DNA from: CAYRDC01 sp964422925
GTDB lineage: Bacteria > Bacteroidota > Bacteroidia > Chitinophagales > S012-47
Assembly (NCBI GenBank): GCA_964422925.1
Contig: CAYRDC010000040.1
Location: 1 to 13,245, forward strand
Direction of reading: 5' to 3'
Length of the DNA stretch: 13,245 bases
The notes below the pieces were generated by a model that saw only the letters and a program-made list of their open reading frames with translations, did not search any database and was not told where the DNA came from. Shown here one piece after another: positions 1 through 7,290 of this stretch (position 1 is the stretch's first letter; every line of letters starts with the position of its first letter). The position numbers were made by a program, and so were the translations under genes.

Positions 1-465
1 CAGCGTTCGGCAGAAGGGCGCTATTTCAAATCTCTGGGCCTGATGTCAGGCACCGGTAACAGCAATCAGATAAATTATTACAGTTGGACAGATACACCGC
101 CAGCTGGGTTTCATGGCCGGTTATACTACCGGTTACGACAGATCGATTATAACGGGAAATCATCTTATTCCTGGGTAATACCTGTGGATGTTGGATTGAA
201 TCCTGTTCGAAATATTTGGATTTATCCTAATCCGGCTACGCAACAGCTAAATATTAATCTGGTATTTGAAAAAGCAACGGCCATTAGCCTTGCAGTATAC
301 AACATTACCGGCCAGTTAATGAAAGTGATGCTATACAATACGGAGATAGCTGCCGGAACATTCCAGGGATATATTCCATTGGATAATATACCATCTGGTA
401 AATATGTACTCCGGATTACGGCCGGGGATGAAATAATTACCCGAAATTTCCTGATTAACAGGTAA
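1..465 (+). CDS. T9SS type A sorting domain protein, C-terminal fragment
   Basis: The frame is open to the first base, so this is the last 154 residues of a longer protein; the ATG at 43 is internal. The first ~65 residues look like the end of a fibronectin-III-like beta-sandwich common in Bacteroidota surface proteins (ERSAEGR-like start, then YYRLRQIDYNGKSSYS). From about residue 72 comes a T9SS type A C-terminal domain: the YPNP motif at residues 75-78, then the usual beta-strand pattern with LAVYNITGQL and SGKYVLRI, ending at LINR. In this family the C-terminal domain sends the protein through the Por secretion system in the outer membrane and is then cleaved, leaving the cargo on the surface or released. 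The catalytic or binding part lies upstream of the window, so its function is unknown. The same two-domain ending is found in the next gene, 158 bp downstream on the same strand. Confidence 0.9.
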   Translation, partial: QRSAEGRYFKSLGLMSGTGNSNQINYYSWTDTPPAGFHGRLYYRLRQIDYNGKSSYSWVIPVDVGLNPVRNIWIYPNPATQQLNINLVFEKATAISLAVYNITGQLMKVMLYNTEIAAGTFQGYIPLDNIPSGKYVLRITAGDEIITRNFLINR

Positions 466-487
466 TTTTATTTTCTTTCGATTTTGC

Positions 488-535
488 AACCCATTGGGTT
501 AAATTTCGTAAACACTGTTAGTGTATGTTGTACAC
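488..535. repeat. Cluster of three small inverted repeats in an AT-rich gap
   Basis: The 158-bp gap between the two T9SS genes (466-623) holds no gene that I can support. It contains three short perfect inverted repeats: AACCC-ATT-GGGTT at 488-500, ACACT-GTT-AGTGT at 512-524, and GTGTA-TGTTG-TACAC at 521-535. The last two share bases 521-524, so in RNA only one of them could form at a time. The first hairpin follows the upstream stop codon by 23 nt and is followed by AAATTT rather than a clean T-run, so it is only a weak terminator candidate. The cluster could be a 3' end structure, an operator, or chance in AT-rich DNA. Confidence 0.4.
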
Positions 536-623
536 GATAACATCTATTATAAATACCATTGATTGATGTGCGCGAAGGATTGGTTGTAATACTTGGCCTT
601 TAAGCTATGCCAAAGCCATAACA

Positions 624-2576
624 GTGAAAAGATTTTTGAAAAATACCCCCGCATTTATTACCCTGTTTCTGTTCGCAGCCCTTAGAATGGATGCAGTAAC
701 GGACACTTTACCTTCCGGTTCGTTTATTATTAATATGGGGGTAACACCCCAGACATATAAGAATGGCCTGAAACCTTACGGGTTGATATATGATTTGACT
801 GTGAACCAGTTGGTGCCAGTCAAATGGATCATTAATCCCGGCAAGGCCCATGAGGGAATTGATTTTACCTACAACGGGGTGGATTATAAAGGTGGTACTT
901 TTGCTATTGATGCCAGTTATCGGAATACCGCAGTGGATTCCACCACCGCAGCCTGGCAGGCCCGCGGTGTGGTAGGGGTATTTACTACTTCCCCGGTTGA
1001 GGTTCCCACATATATGGAAATTACAACATTTCCCAATCTGGTGATTGATCAGCAAAGCGCCAGTTTGATTACACCGTATTTTGATAGTGCCGGTATTCCT
1101 TCCTCTTCCTACCGTATTGGGCTGCCAAGCGACCTGGATAGATGTGATGACCTGTATGCCATGCCGCACGCGGACCCGACCTGGGCTACGCACAAAAATC
1201 TGTATGATTTTGTAGTAAACAAGGGTGGGTATTTCTGGGCATCCTGCCATGCGGTTTCCGTATTGGAATCGCTGAAGGATCCCAATCCACCTTATACACA
1301 ATTGAATTTCCTGACAGAGGATGGTATGCAATGCTATAAAAACGGGAAATGTGGATGGGTTCCTGAATCACATAACAAAACAGCTACAAGGCCTTATACT
1401 TACTTATCCGGTTATGGTGCTGCCCCGATTATGCAATTTATGGGAACCATGGACAGCGCCACAGAAAACGGATCGGAAGAATGGTATATCCCGCTGAGCA
1501 CCGGAAAATGGTTAAATACTACTCAGCGCCCATTGATCACATCTGACGGGGTTTCTCCCAATGAAGGTGTAAAAATCGCGTATGGATATGCTTATGGTGA
1601 CTCCTCCAATGGCATGGTGATGTACGAGGCCGGTCACCGGCATACCGTGGGACCTGTAGATGACCAGGTAGCCGCACAAAGAGCGTTTTTTAATTTCCTG
1701 TTGCTTTCCATCCGGGATAAAGCACTGTCTATAAACGGGAATGTAGCCGCTCAGATTAACTCCGGTAACGACACTACCTTTTCATCCACTGTTTCAGGTG
1801 GGTCTTCACCCTATACATATAGCTGGTCAGCCAGTTGTGGCGGCACTTTCTCGAATCCCAATGATTCAGTGACAACCTTTACACCTGATACAGTCTGGAT
1901 TCAGACACAGTGTGTCATTACGCTTCAGGTAACGGACGCCTGCGGCCGTTCCAATATTGACACCTGGATTATTACCATTAACCCACCACAGGTTCTGCTT
2001 CCCATTGGACTGAAAGAGATTTCCGCTTCTCTTAAAGACGGTATTGCTACCGTGAAGTGGTCGACTGATATGGAAGTGAATAATGACCATTTCGAAGTGG
2101 AACGTAAGCATGAACAGGAAAGCGCTTTTAGTACCATAGGACAAGTGCAAGGAACCGGTACGAACCTGAACGGTGCTTCCTATTCTTTTGACGATGATGT
2201 TTCCATGTTACCTGACGGATATATCTATTACCGGGTAAAACAGGTGGATATTTCCGGAGAATACGGATACTCACCCCAGGTGTCTTTATGGCTGGTAAGG
2301 AAGATGGGAGATATGGTGGTGATCTATCCTAATCCCCTGGCGGGTAGCGTGGAATTACAGATAAGCTTACCTTCCGGGCAGGATGATGAAGCAGAAATTA
2401 TGCTCCTGGATATGCAGGGCAAAGTTGTCAGATCTGAAGAGTATAAACATATCATTGCCGGCAACAATCAGCTTTCCTTTTATATCCCGGATGTGCAAAG
2501 TGGAATTTACCTGTTGCGTATCAAGCTCAGCAATTCAGTCATTAACCGGCAGCTTGTCATTCACCGCGGGGGATAA
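624..2576 (+). CDS. Secreted T9SS cargo with a glutamine-amidotransferase-like N-terminal domain
   Basis: 650 residues, starting at GTG: no in-frame ATG lies between the upstream stop at 564-566 and this codon, and the GTG is followed at once by a good signal peptide (KRFLK, then a hydrophobic stretch to about residue 24). Residues ~32-365 resemble a family seen in Bacteroidota surface proteins, with INMGVTPQT near 36-44, a MPHADPTWATH stretch at 180-190, then GGYFWASCHAVSVLE at 201-215. A small residue-Cys-His turn after a beta-strand, followed late by MYEAGHRH (333-340), suggests a class I amidotransferase/ThuA-like fold with Cys208 as possible nucleophile and His338 or His340 as partner; this is inference. 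Residues ~366-455 look like a PKD/SprB-type beta domain (SPYTYSWS), ~460-556 like a fibronectin-III-like domain, and 565-648 are a T9SS type A sorting domain with YPNP at 568-571. It should end up on the cell surface or outside. No substrate can be named. Confidence 0.9.
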   Translation: MKRFLKNTPAFITLFLFAALRMDAVTDTLPSGSFIINMGVTPQTYKNGLKPYGLIYDLTVNQLVPVKWIINPGKAHEGIDFTYNGVDYKGGTFAIDASYRNTAVDSTTAAWQARGVVGVFTTSPVEVPTYMEITTFPNLVIDQQSASLITPYFDSAGIPSSSYRIGLPSDLDRCDDLYAMPHADPTWATHKNLYDFVVNKGGYFWASCHAVSVLESLKDPNPPYTQLNFLTEDGMQCYKNGKCGWVPESHNKTATRPYTYLSGYGAAPIMQFMGTMDSATENGSEEWYIPLSTGKWLNTTQRPLITSDGVSPNEGVKIAYGYAYGDSSNGMVMYEAGHRHTVGPVDDQVAAQRAFFNFLLLSIRDKALSINGNVAAQINSGNDTTFSSTVSGGSSPYTYSWSASCGGTFSNPNDSVTTFTPDTVWIQTQCVITLQVTDACGRSNIDTWIITINPPQVLLPIGLKEISASLKDGIATVKWSTDMEVNNDHFEVERKHEQESAFSTIGQVQGTGTNLNGASYSFDDDVSMLPDGYIYYRVKQVDISGEYGYSPQVSLWLVRKMGDMVVIYPNPLAGSVELQISLPSGQDDEAEIMLLDMQGKVVRSEEYKHIIAGNNQLSFYIPDVQSGIYLLRIKLSNSVINRQLVIHRGG

Positions 2577-2596
2577 CTTTTCCTGTGATTCCTGGT

Positions 2597-2974
2597 TCAG
2601 ACCTTGTATTTATGGGGGGACCTTGTACGAAAAAGCATAAGGCTACGGAATTGAAAACCTGCCAGGGAACCGGTTCCTGCCGCCAGGCCGCCAATCAAAG
2701 CGCTCACTACAGCCATCAACCAGGGTTTTCCGAGGCCAAATAATAAACCGATTTTCCCGGCCATCAGCCCACCGCTTTGCATATTCAGCAAGAGGGCATA
2801 TATCAGCCAAAGCAGGAATATCCCTCCAAATCCGATCAGGAAGGCCTGCCATCCTTTACGTCCGAAAATATACCCGGTAATAAACGCGGCTGTGACGGCT
2901 ATCCACCAGGGAAAGAGCAATTCCCCGGCATACGCCAGCAACCCGGTAACGCCTAAGGCAATGATGGTTTTCAT
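2597..2974 (-). CDS. Small multi-pass membrane protein coupled to the penicillin acylase gene
   Basis: 125 residues with about four hydrophobic segments: roughly 3-20, 24-37, 42-64 and 80-108. The third (FLIGFGGIFLLWLIYALLL) and the glycine/alanine-rich fourth (ALIGGLAAGTGSLAGF) are the clearest. A basic tail (FRTRSPHKYKV) ends the protein. Its ATG lies inside the TGA stop of the acylase gene (ATGA, 2971-2974), a 4-nt overlap that usually means translational coupling. I do not recognise a named family. Small glycine-rich membrane proteins next to penicillin acylase genes are a pattern I recall from other Bacteroidota, but that is memory, not evidence from this sequence. The gene converges on the T9SS gene with only 20 bp between the two stops. 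Confidence 0.8.
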   Translation of the reverse strand: MKTIIALGVTGLLAYAGELLFPWWIAVTAAFITGYIFGRKGWQAFLIGFGGIFLLWLIYALLLNMQSGGLMAGKIGLLFGLGKPWLMAVVSALIGGLAAGTGSLAGFQFRSLMLFRTRSPHKYKV

Positions 2975-5394
2975 TTGGGAGAGTAGGTTTCGGTGAACAA
3001 TACATTATCTTTTTGAACAGGGGAAGCCCAAAAGCGGATACGATTATAACGGCCGGCAGCCCAGGGTTTGGCCCAGTTGTCGTACCAGTAACTGCCCGGG
3101 TTACCGCTTTGCCCACCGGGATAGATCCCCCAGGCCCGGATGGAATCCTTGTCCATGGAAACTACCATCCGCCAGCTGGGGCCGTGCGTGCTTTGCGTGG
3201 CATTGACGGCTCCCCTGAAGCCGCCAATCTTCAGGCCGGTAACATTAAAAGGCTCCAGGCTCCTCGATAAATGAGTGAGCCGGGTATTCTTGAAACGCCA
3301 CCAGGAATAATCCGATCCGTTTTCTCGGATCCAGTTATCCAGGGAATCCATAGCCAGCTCCCACGCGAGGTTCACGATATCCCGGGCCGTTTCCTTCCGG
3401 GAAGTATTTTCCAAATCAAATATGGGATGATCCGGATGGTTAAGGAAGAGCTGTTCTATAATATAATATTCGGGCAGCGCAAGATGTTCATTGGGTTTGT
3501 CGAGTTCATCGCATGCCAGGTAATAGAATTCCCGCCACCAGAGCTCCCAGAGGGTAGCCGCTTTGGTATCCGCATCCAGGTAACGATTCCAGTTTTTTAG
3601 TGACTCGAGCCGCTCTTCCTGTCCGCTTTGGATTATTGACGGGTCAAGCATATCTATCATCCTCGAAAGGCAGTTGCCGGCCAGCCAGCTGAAATTGTCA
3701 TTCTGAAGGTCCATCATATCAGAGGGCGTTATGGAATCCAGCCCGCCAAGCACCTGGTTAATGCGCTGGTTCCGGTAATATTCAAAATCGCCCGAATAAT
3801 AATAGGGATAAGTGCTGTCGGTTGGATGCTGGTTGGCTGAACTGACAAAACCCCTTTCCGGGTTCAGGATATGCGGGTTATGTTCAGAAGGGATAAACCC
3901 CGGCCATTCATCTGCCGGGTTGCTGCCGTCCAGGATGAACCTGCCATGCTCTTTGCGCCTCAACGGGAACAAGCCCTGGCACCAGATAGCAATATTGCCT
4001 TTCCGGTCGGCATACACAAAGTTTTGCCCGGGAGTGCTGAAGTAGGGCAAGGCAGTCAAATAATCGCGATAGTTTTTTGCCTTGTTCAGGAGGTAAATCG
4101 CCCGCAGTTCGTTCGTTGGCTCGTGAGCCGTCCAGCGGGCTGCCAGGCCGATTTCGCTCGTATCTCCTGGAAAACTGCGATCAAACACCACCGGTCCATG
4201 ATGGGTATAAACCAACGTGTCAATGAATAATCCCTGCCCGCGCACCCGGTAGGTGTCGATTTCCATCCGGGTATCCTTCCACTGACTGTCATACAGGTAT
4301 TGTTTCCGTCTCTTGTCCCTGAATTGAATTTTATACCAGTCTTTTACATCGCGCGCGGCATAGGTCAGACCCCATGCGATGGAATCCGTGAACCCGATGA
4401 TCACGGCCGGTGTTCCCGGCAGGGAAACCCCGTAAACATTCATCCCCGGGGCATTCAGTTGTATCTGGTACCATAGGGAAGGCAGGTTCAGTCCAAGGTG
4501 CGGGTCGTTGCACAGGATCGGGTTGCCGCTGGCTGTCTTGCTGCCGGCTACGGCCCAGTTGTTGGAGCCGTTATTCCTGTCCGGTCGCCAAACCCTTTGG
4601 TAGGCAACGCCTGCGCCTGTTATCCGGGCTGCCGCGGAATCCGGGTTCAAGGGTTCAAAATCCCAGGGTGTGCCTTTAGGGATGATCGGATCGGGAGCGC
4701 CCGGAAAGTCGGGGAACAATTCGTAATACAACGAATCGCCCAGCAATTGCCGCGTATGCGTTAGTTCGAGGTCGTCATCGCGCCAGGCCAGGTCGAAAGC
4801 CATGAATTTCACGATCAGTGCGGATTTTAACAGGGTCCAGGGTTCCGGCTCGTAATCCATCAGTTTGAATTCCACGGGGTAATCCGCGTAGTCCAGTTCG
4901 CTGATATACTGGTTTATGCCATCCCGGTATGCTATCATAATGTTGAAGCATACCGAGTCTTCGGCCATCAGCTGCACCATTTTCTGAGCGCCCCACACCA
5001 TGCCGATGCGCCTGAAGTACCGGTCGGTTTTCAGGGCTTTCGGGCCCACGACTTCCGAAAGACGGCCAGCTGCCAGCCGCGTTTCGATATCCATTTGCCA
5101 GAGCCGGTCACGGGCGGTAAGGTATCCTTGCACGTAATAGAGATCATATTCATTATTGGCAAAAATGTGGGGAACCCGGTGGTCGTCCCAGATTACTTTG
5201 ACCTCATCCTGCAGGCCGGGAAGGTCCAATTCGTCATTCGCGGGGTTGGCGGTGCTTTCGGCATTTTGCCAGAACCCGTGAAAAGGGTCAAGCAGGCGGC
5301 CCAGGGGCGGAATGTTGCCCCATTTTGTGTTCAATCCGTAAACCAATGCCAGCATCAGCGCCAGTGAAATCAGGAACCGGAAATATTTTTTCAT
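2971..5394 (-). CDS. Penicillin acylase family protein (Ntn hydrolase, S45 type)
   Basis: 807 residues, the usual length for a full acylase precursor. The N-terminus is a signal peptide or membrane anchor (residues ~4-21) followed by NIPPLG and GFWQNAE, typical of Bacteroidota members. The alpha-subunit part has the conserved PHIFANNEYDLYYVQGYLTA stretch near 75-94. The linker ends at G276 and the predicted catalytic nucleophile is Ser277 in GSNNWAV, which becomes the N-terminus of the beta subunit after self-cleavage. Other family marks are CNDPHLGLNLPSLWY (295-309), SANQ at 519-522 with Asn521 as candidate oxyanion residue, and GGQSGNPGS at 760-768 near the end. The family hydrolyses amide bonds of acyl side chains (beta-lactams, N-acyl homoserine lactones, other N-acyl compounds) in the periplasm. 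The substrate cannot be read from the sequence. It is probably co-transcribed with the methyltransferase gene 49 bp upstream and is coupled to the downstream membrane protein gene by an ATGA overlap. Confidence 0.95.
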   Translation of the reverse strand: MKKYFRFLISLALMLALVYGLNTKWGNIPPLGRLLDPFHGFWQNAESTANPANDELDLPGLQDEVKVIWDDHRVPHIFANNEYDLYYVQGYLTARDRLWQMDIETRLAAGRLSEVVGPKALKTDRYFRRIGMVWGAQKMVQLMAEDSVCFNIMIAYRDGINQYISELDYADYPVEFKLMDYEPEPWTLLKSALIVKFMAFDLAWRDDDLELTHTRQLLGDSLYYELFPDFPGAPDPIIPKGTPWDFEPLNPDSAAARITGAGVAYQRVWRPDRNNGSNNWAVAGSKTASGNPILCNDPHLGLNLPSLWYQIQLNAPGMNVYGVSLPGTPAVIIGFTDSIAWGLTYAARDVKDWYKIQFRDKRRKQYLYDSQWKDTRMEIDTYRVRGQGLFIDTLVYTHHGPVVFDRSFPGDTSEIGLAARWTAHEPTNELRAIYLLNKAKNYRDYLTALPYFSTPGQNFVYADRKGNIAIWCQGLFPLRRKEHGRFILDGSNPADEWPGFIPSEHNPHILNPERGFVSSANQHPTDSTYPYYYSGDFEYYRNQRINQVLGGLDSITPSDMMDLQNDNFSWLAGNCLSRMIDMLDPSIIQSGQEERLESLKNWNRYLDADTKAATLWELWWREFYYLACDELDKPNEHLALPEYYIIEQLFLNHPDHPIFDLENTSRKETARDIVNLAWELAMDSLDNWIRENGSDYSWWRFKNTRLTHLSRSLEPFNVTGLKIGGFRGAVNATQSTHGPSWRMVVSMDKDSIRAWGIYPGGQSGNPGSYWYDNWAKPWAAGRYNRIRFWASPVQKDNVLFTETYSPK

Positions 5395-5443
5395 GCCCGA
5401 ACGATTAGCTGCTAAATTTACAATTTTTCAGGGCAAACCGGCT

Positions 5444-6145
5444 TTAGAAACGTATTGGCCGCAGTTCGGCAAGGTATTCGCCTTCCGGGTTGGAATATAT
5501 GATTTGCGATAGCCAACCGGCAGCTCTGGCAATATCAGCCAGGGCCTCAGGATCCAGGAACAACCAGTGAAATGGCAGTCCGTGCGAGCCATGATAGGAA
5601 AAATGAAAAGTCACTTCTCCGGAATATTTGTTTTGCCGGTAATCCATGTCCTTGTCATCACGGATATCGGCTGAATCGAACAGGAGCCGGCCGCCTGGCT
5701 TCAGTAGCTGCCGGGCATGGGCCAGGAATTGCGGCAGCTGGTTTAACCGCTCCACTATGCCTATCCCATTCATCAGCAGCAAAAGGGTATCGTACGTTTC
5801 GTTTTGCACTTGCCAGAAATCCATGCAGCGGGCCAGGGGCAATCCTCTTTCCCGCATAATGGACGCGGCCTGTGGCAGGATATCAACGGGGTAGACGTCC
5901 AGTCCGCGTTCCTGCAAAGCCAGGCTGTGGTTGCCCGCGCCCGCGCCAATTTCCAGCACTTTCCCCTGGCAGCGGTCCAGCGCATAAACTTCCTGCTCCG
6001 GCATTTCCGTTTCGTCCCGGAAATAATACCACAAGGGGATCTCCCGCGTGCCCCAGAAACTGTGCTCAAGGATTACCGCATCATGGTCTCCTCTCCAATA
6101 GTCTGCCATGGCTTTGCCCAGCAATATCCAGCTTTCCACCTGCAT
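5444..6145 (-). CDS. Class I SAM-dependent methyltransferase
   Basis: 233 residues from the ATG at 6145. The frame stays open to 6604, but that extension runs antisense through the neighbouring secreted-protein gene, has no family character and is rejected. The Rossmann-fold SAM site is clear: motif I VLEIGAGAGNHSLAL at residues 63-77, an acidic residue after strand 2 (Asp88 in YPVDIL), YDTLLLLMNGIGI at 118-130, and LKPGGRLLFDSAD at 148-160. The C-terminal part (SGEVTFHFSYHG, then LDPEALADIARAAGW) resembles a group of small cytoplasmic methyltransferases I recall from Bacteroidota; their substrates are unknown to me. It reads divergently from the gene at 6188 with only 42 bp between the starts, and its stop is 49 bp before the acylase start on the same strand, so an operon is plausible although the functional link is unclear. 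Confidence 0.9.
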   Translation of the reverse strand: MQVESWILLGKAMADYWRGDHDAVILEHSFWGTREIPLWYYFRDETEMPEQEVYALDRCQGKVLEIGAGAGNHSLALQERGLDVYPVDILPQAASIMRERGLPLARCMDFWQVQNETYDTLLLLMNGIGIVERLNQLPQFLAHARQLLKPGGRLLFDSADIRDDKDMDYRQNKYSGEVTFHFSYHGSHGLPFHWLFLDPEALADIARAAGWLSQIIYSNPEGEYLAELRPIRF

Positions 6146-6187
6146 TGCCTTCCGCTCTTGGATCGAATTTATAGCTTTATATCCGTC
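6146..6187. promoter_or_regulatory. Short divergent intergenic region, presumed shared promoter
   Basis: Only 42 bp separate the starts of the methyltransferase gene (-) and the secreted propeller-like gene (+). TAGCTTTA at 6172-6179 on the + strand differs by one base from the Bacteroidota -7 consensus TAnnTTTG, but no TTG lies at the expected distance upstream and the element is close to the ATG. Promoters for one or both genes probably reach into the opposite coding region. Placement is inference. Confidence 0.3.
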
Positions 6188-7279
6188 ATGTGGTTCCGGA
6201 AACTGTGGATTGTACTTTGGATGGTGATCCCGGGGCGGCTGTCCGGCCAGCCGCTGCTGCAGCCTCACTGGGTCTGCCAGCTTCCCGGCCGGGTCGCGGA
6301 AAGTTCGGGTTTGGTGTATGCCGGCAACGGCCTGTTCTGGACCCATGGCGACAGTGGCACCCCTCCGGTGCTCTACGCTTTCGACAGTACGGGCCAGCTG
6401 ATTGATTCCATAGTTATTGCCCCGGCCTCCAATACCGACTGGGAAGCGCTGGCCGCTGACAGTTCCGGGTACCTGTATATCGGTGATGTAGGTAACAACC
6501 TGAACAACCGGACCGATCTTTCCATTCTGAAAATCTGGCCGGACACCTCGTCCGACTCCGCGCAGCCATCGGTCATATCTTTCCACTATCCGGATCAGAC
6601 GCATTTCCCGGCTCCGGGCAATTTCGACTGCGAGGCAATGTTTTTCTGGCGCGATTCCCTGTATTTATTGTCCAAAAACCTGTTGACAGGAAGAACCGGT
6701 TATTCCAAATTGTACCGTTTGCCGGCTGATCCGGGAAATTATACAGCGGAATTGCTCGACAGTTTTTATACCGGTTTTCCCGTTACCGGGGCAGATTACG
6801 ACCCGGTCAGCAACCAATTGGCCGTCTTGTGCTACGGAAAACTCTTTTGGTTCCGGAAGGTATCGGGCGGGAAAATATTGGGAGGACCTTTCCATGAGTT
6901 CCTGCTGCCCCTTTCGCAGAGCGAAGCCATTGCTTTCGCAGACAGCCAGCGCTTATACTTTACCAATGAAGCCGGACAAATGTGGCGGGTTCATTGGCCC
7001 GTAATATCGGGAAAGGATGCCCCGGAAAGCGCAGCCGGGAAACAGGCCCGCCTGGTTTTTTGTCTTGGCGGAACCTGCCATACGGTGACGGTTCCGCTCC
7101 GGCCGGGTGAATTTCCCCTGCAGATTGAGATTTACGATGCCAGCGGTCGCCTTTTGCTGAGCCAACCTGCCACGCGGGATTTACCGGTTACGGTGGAACT
7201 GAACCTGCTGCTGCAGCCGGCCTTTTTCCGCCTGGTAACCAACCGGCAGAACTATGGCGGGCACCTGCCGGTGCCATAA
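6188..7279 (+). CDS. Secreted beta-propeller-like protein with a degenerate C-terminal sorting-like domain
   Basis: 363 residues from the ATG at 6188. The frame is open back to 5804, but that stretch is antisense to the methyltransferase gene; the chosen start gives a clean signal peptide (MWFRKLWIVLWMVIPGRLSG, likely cut near residue 20). The body has spaced propeller-like blade motifs: ESSGLVYAGNGLFWTHGDSG (38-57), ALYAF-like strands, NTDWEALAAD (82-91), GYLYIGDVGNN (94-104), and a second set near FDCEAMFFWRDSLYLLSKN (146-164). The opening 'GL...LWTHNDSG...DWE...YIGD' pattern is a recurrent bacterial secreted family of unproven function. Residues ~285-352 have the strand pattern of a T9SS C-terminal domain (IEIYDASGRLLL at 313-324, then AFFRLVTN) but lack a PNP motif, so it may be a divergent sorting domain or a plain beta-sandwich. 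It converges on the next gene with 11 bp between stops. Confidence 0.85.
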   Translation: MWFRKLWIVLWMVIPGRLSGQPLLQPHWVCQLPGRVAESSGLVYAGNGLFWTHGDSGTPPVLYAFDSTGQLIDSIVIAPASNTDWEALAADSSGYLYIGDVGNNLNNRTDLSILKIWPDTSSDSAQPSVISFHYPDQTHFPAPGNFDCEAMFFWRDSLYLLSKNLLTGRTGYSKLYRLPADPGNYTAELLDSFYTGFPVTGADYDPVSNQLAVLCYGKLFWFRKVSGGKILGGPFHEFLLPLSQSEAIAFADSQRLYFTNEAGQMWRVHWPVISGKDAPESAAGKQARLVFCLGGTCHTVTVPLRPGEFPLQIEIYDASGRLLLSQPATRDLPVTVELNLLLQPAFFRLVTNRQNYGGHLPVP

Positions 7280-7290
7280 GCCGTGAATCA

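Noticed and set aside
483..507. TTTG and TAAATTTC pair as a Bacteroidota -33/-7 promoter
   Set aside because: The spacer is 13 nt, well short of the roughly 17-23 nt usual for this promoter type, and the -7 box has a mismatch.
525..621. Chain of micro-ORFs (ATG at 525, 566 and 607) before the GTG at 624
   Set aside because: Encode 13, 7 and 4 residues without special codon content; such short runs are expected by chance.
708..1331. 207-codon ORF on the - strand inside the T9SS gene
   Set aside because: Fully antisense to a well-supported gene, with no recognisable domain, no signal peptide and low-complexity codon-shadow composition.
2666..2677. 12-bp palindrome GGAACCGGTTCC in the small membrane protein gene
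   Set aside because: A few 12-bp palindromes are expected by chance in 13 kb, and this one is explained by Gly-Thr-Gly codons.
4498..4764. + strand ORF inside the acylase gene
   Set aside because: Antisense shadow rich in Arg, Gly and Cys, with no domain; the acylase motifs on the other strand are unambiguous.
5413..5437. TTTG and TAAATTTA pair on the - strand before the acylase gene
   Set aside because: Spacer again only 13 nt and the -7 box has one mismatch; not enough to call a promoter.
7043..7061. CAGG/CCTG hairpin followed by T6 inside the propeller-like gene
   Set aside because: Only a 4-bp stem, extended only with a bulge, and about 220 bp before the stop codon; unlikely to be a working terminator.
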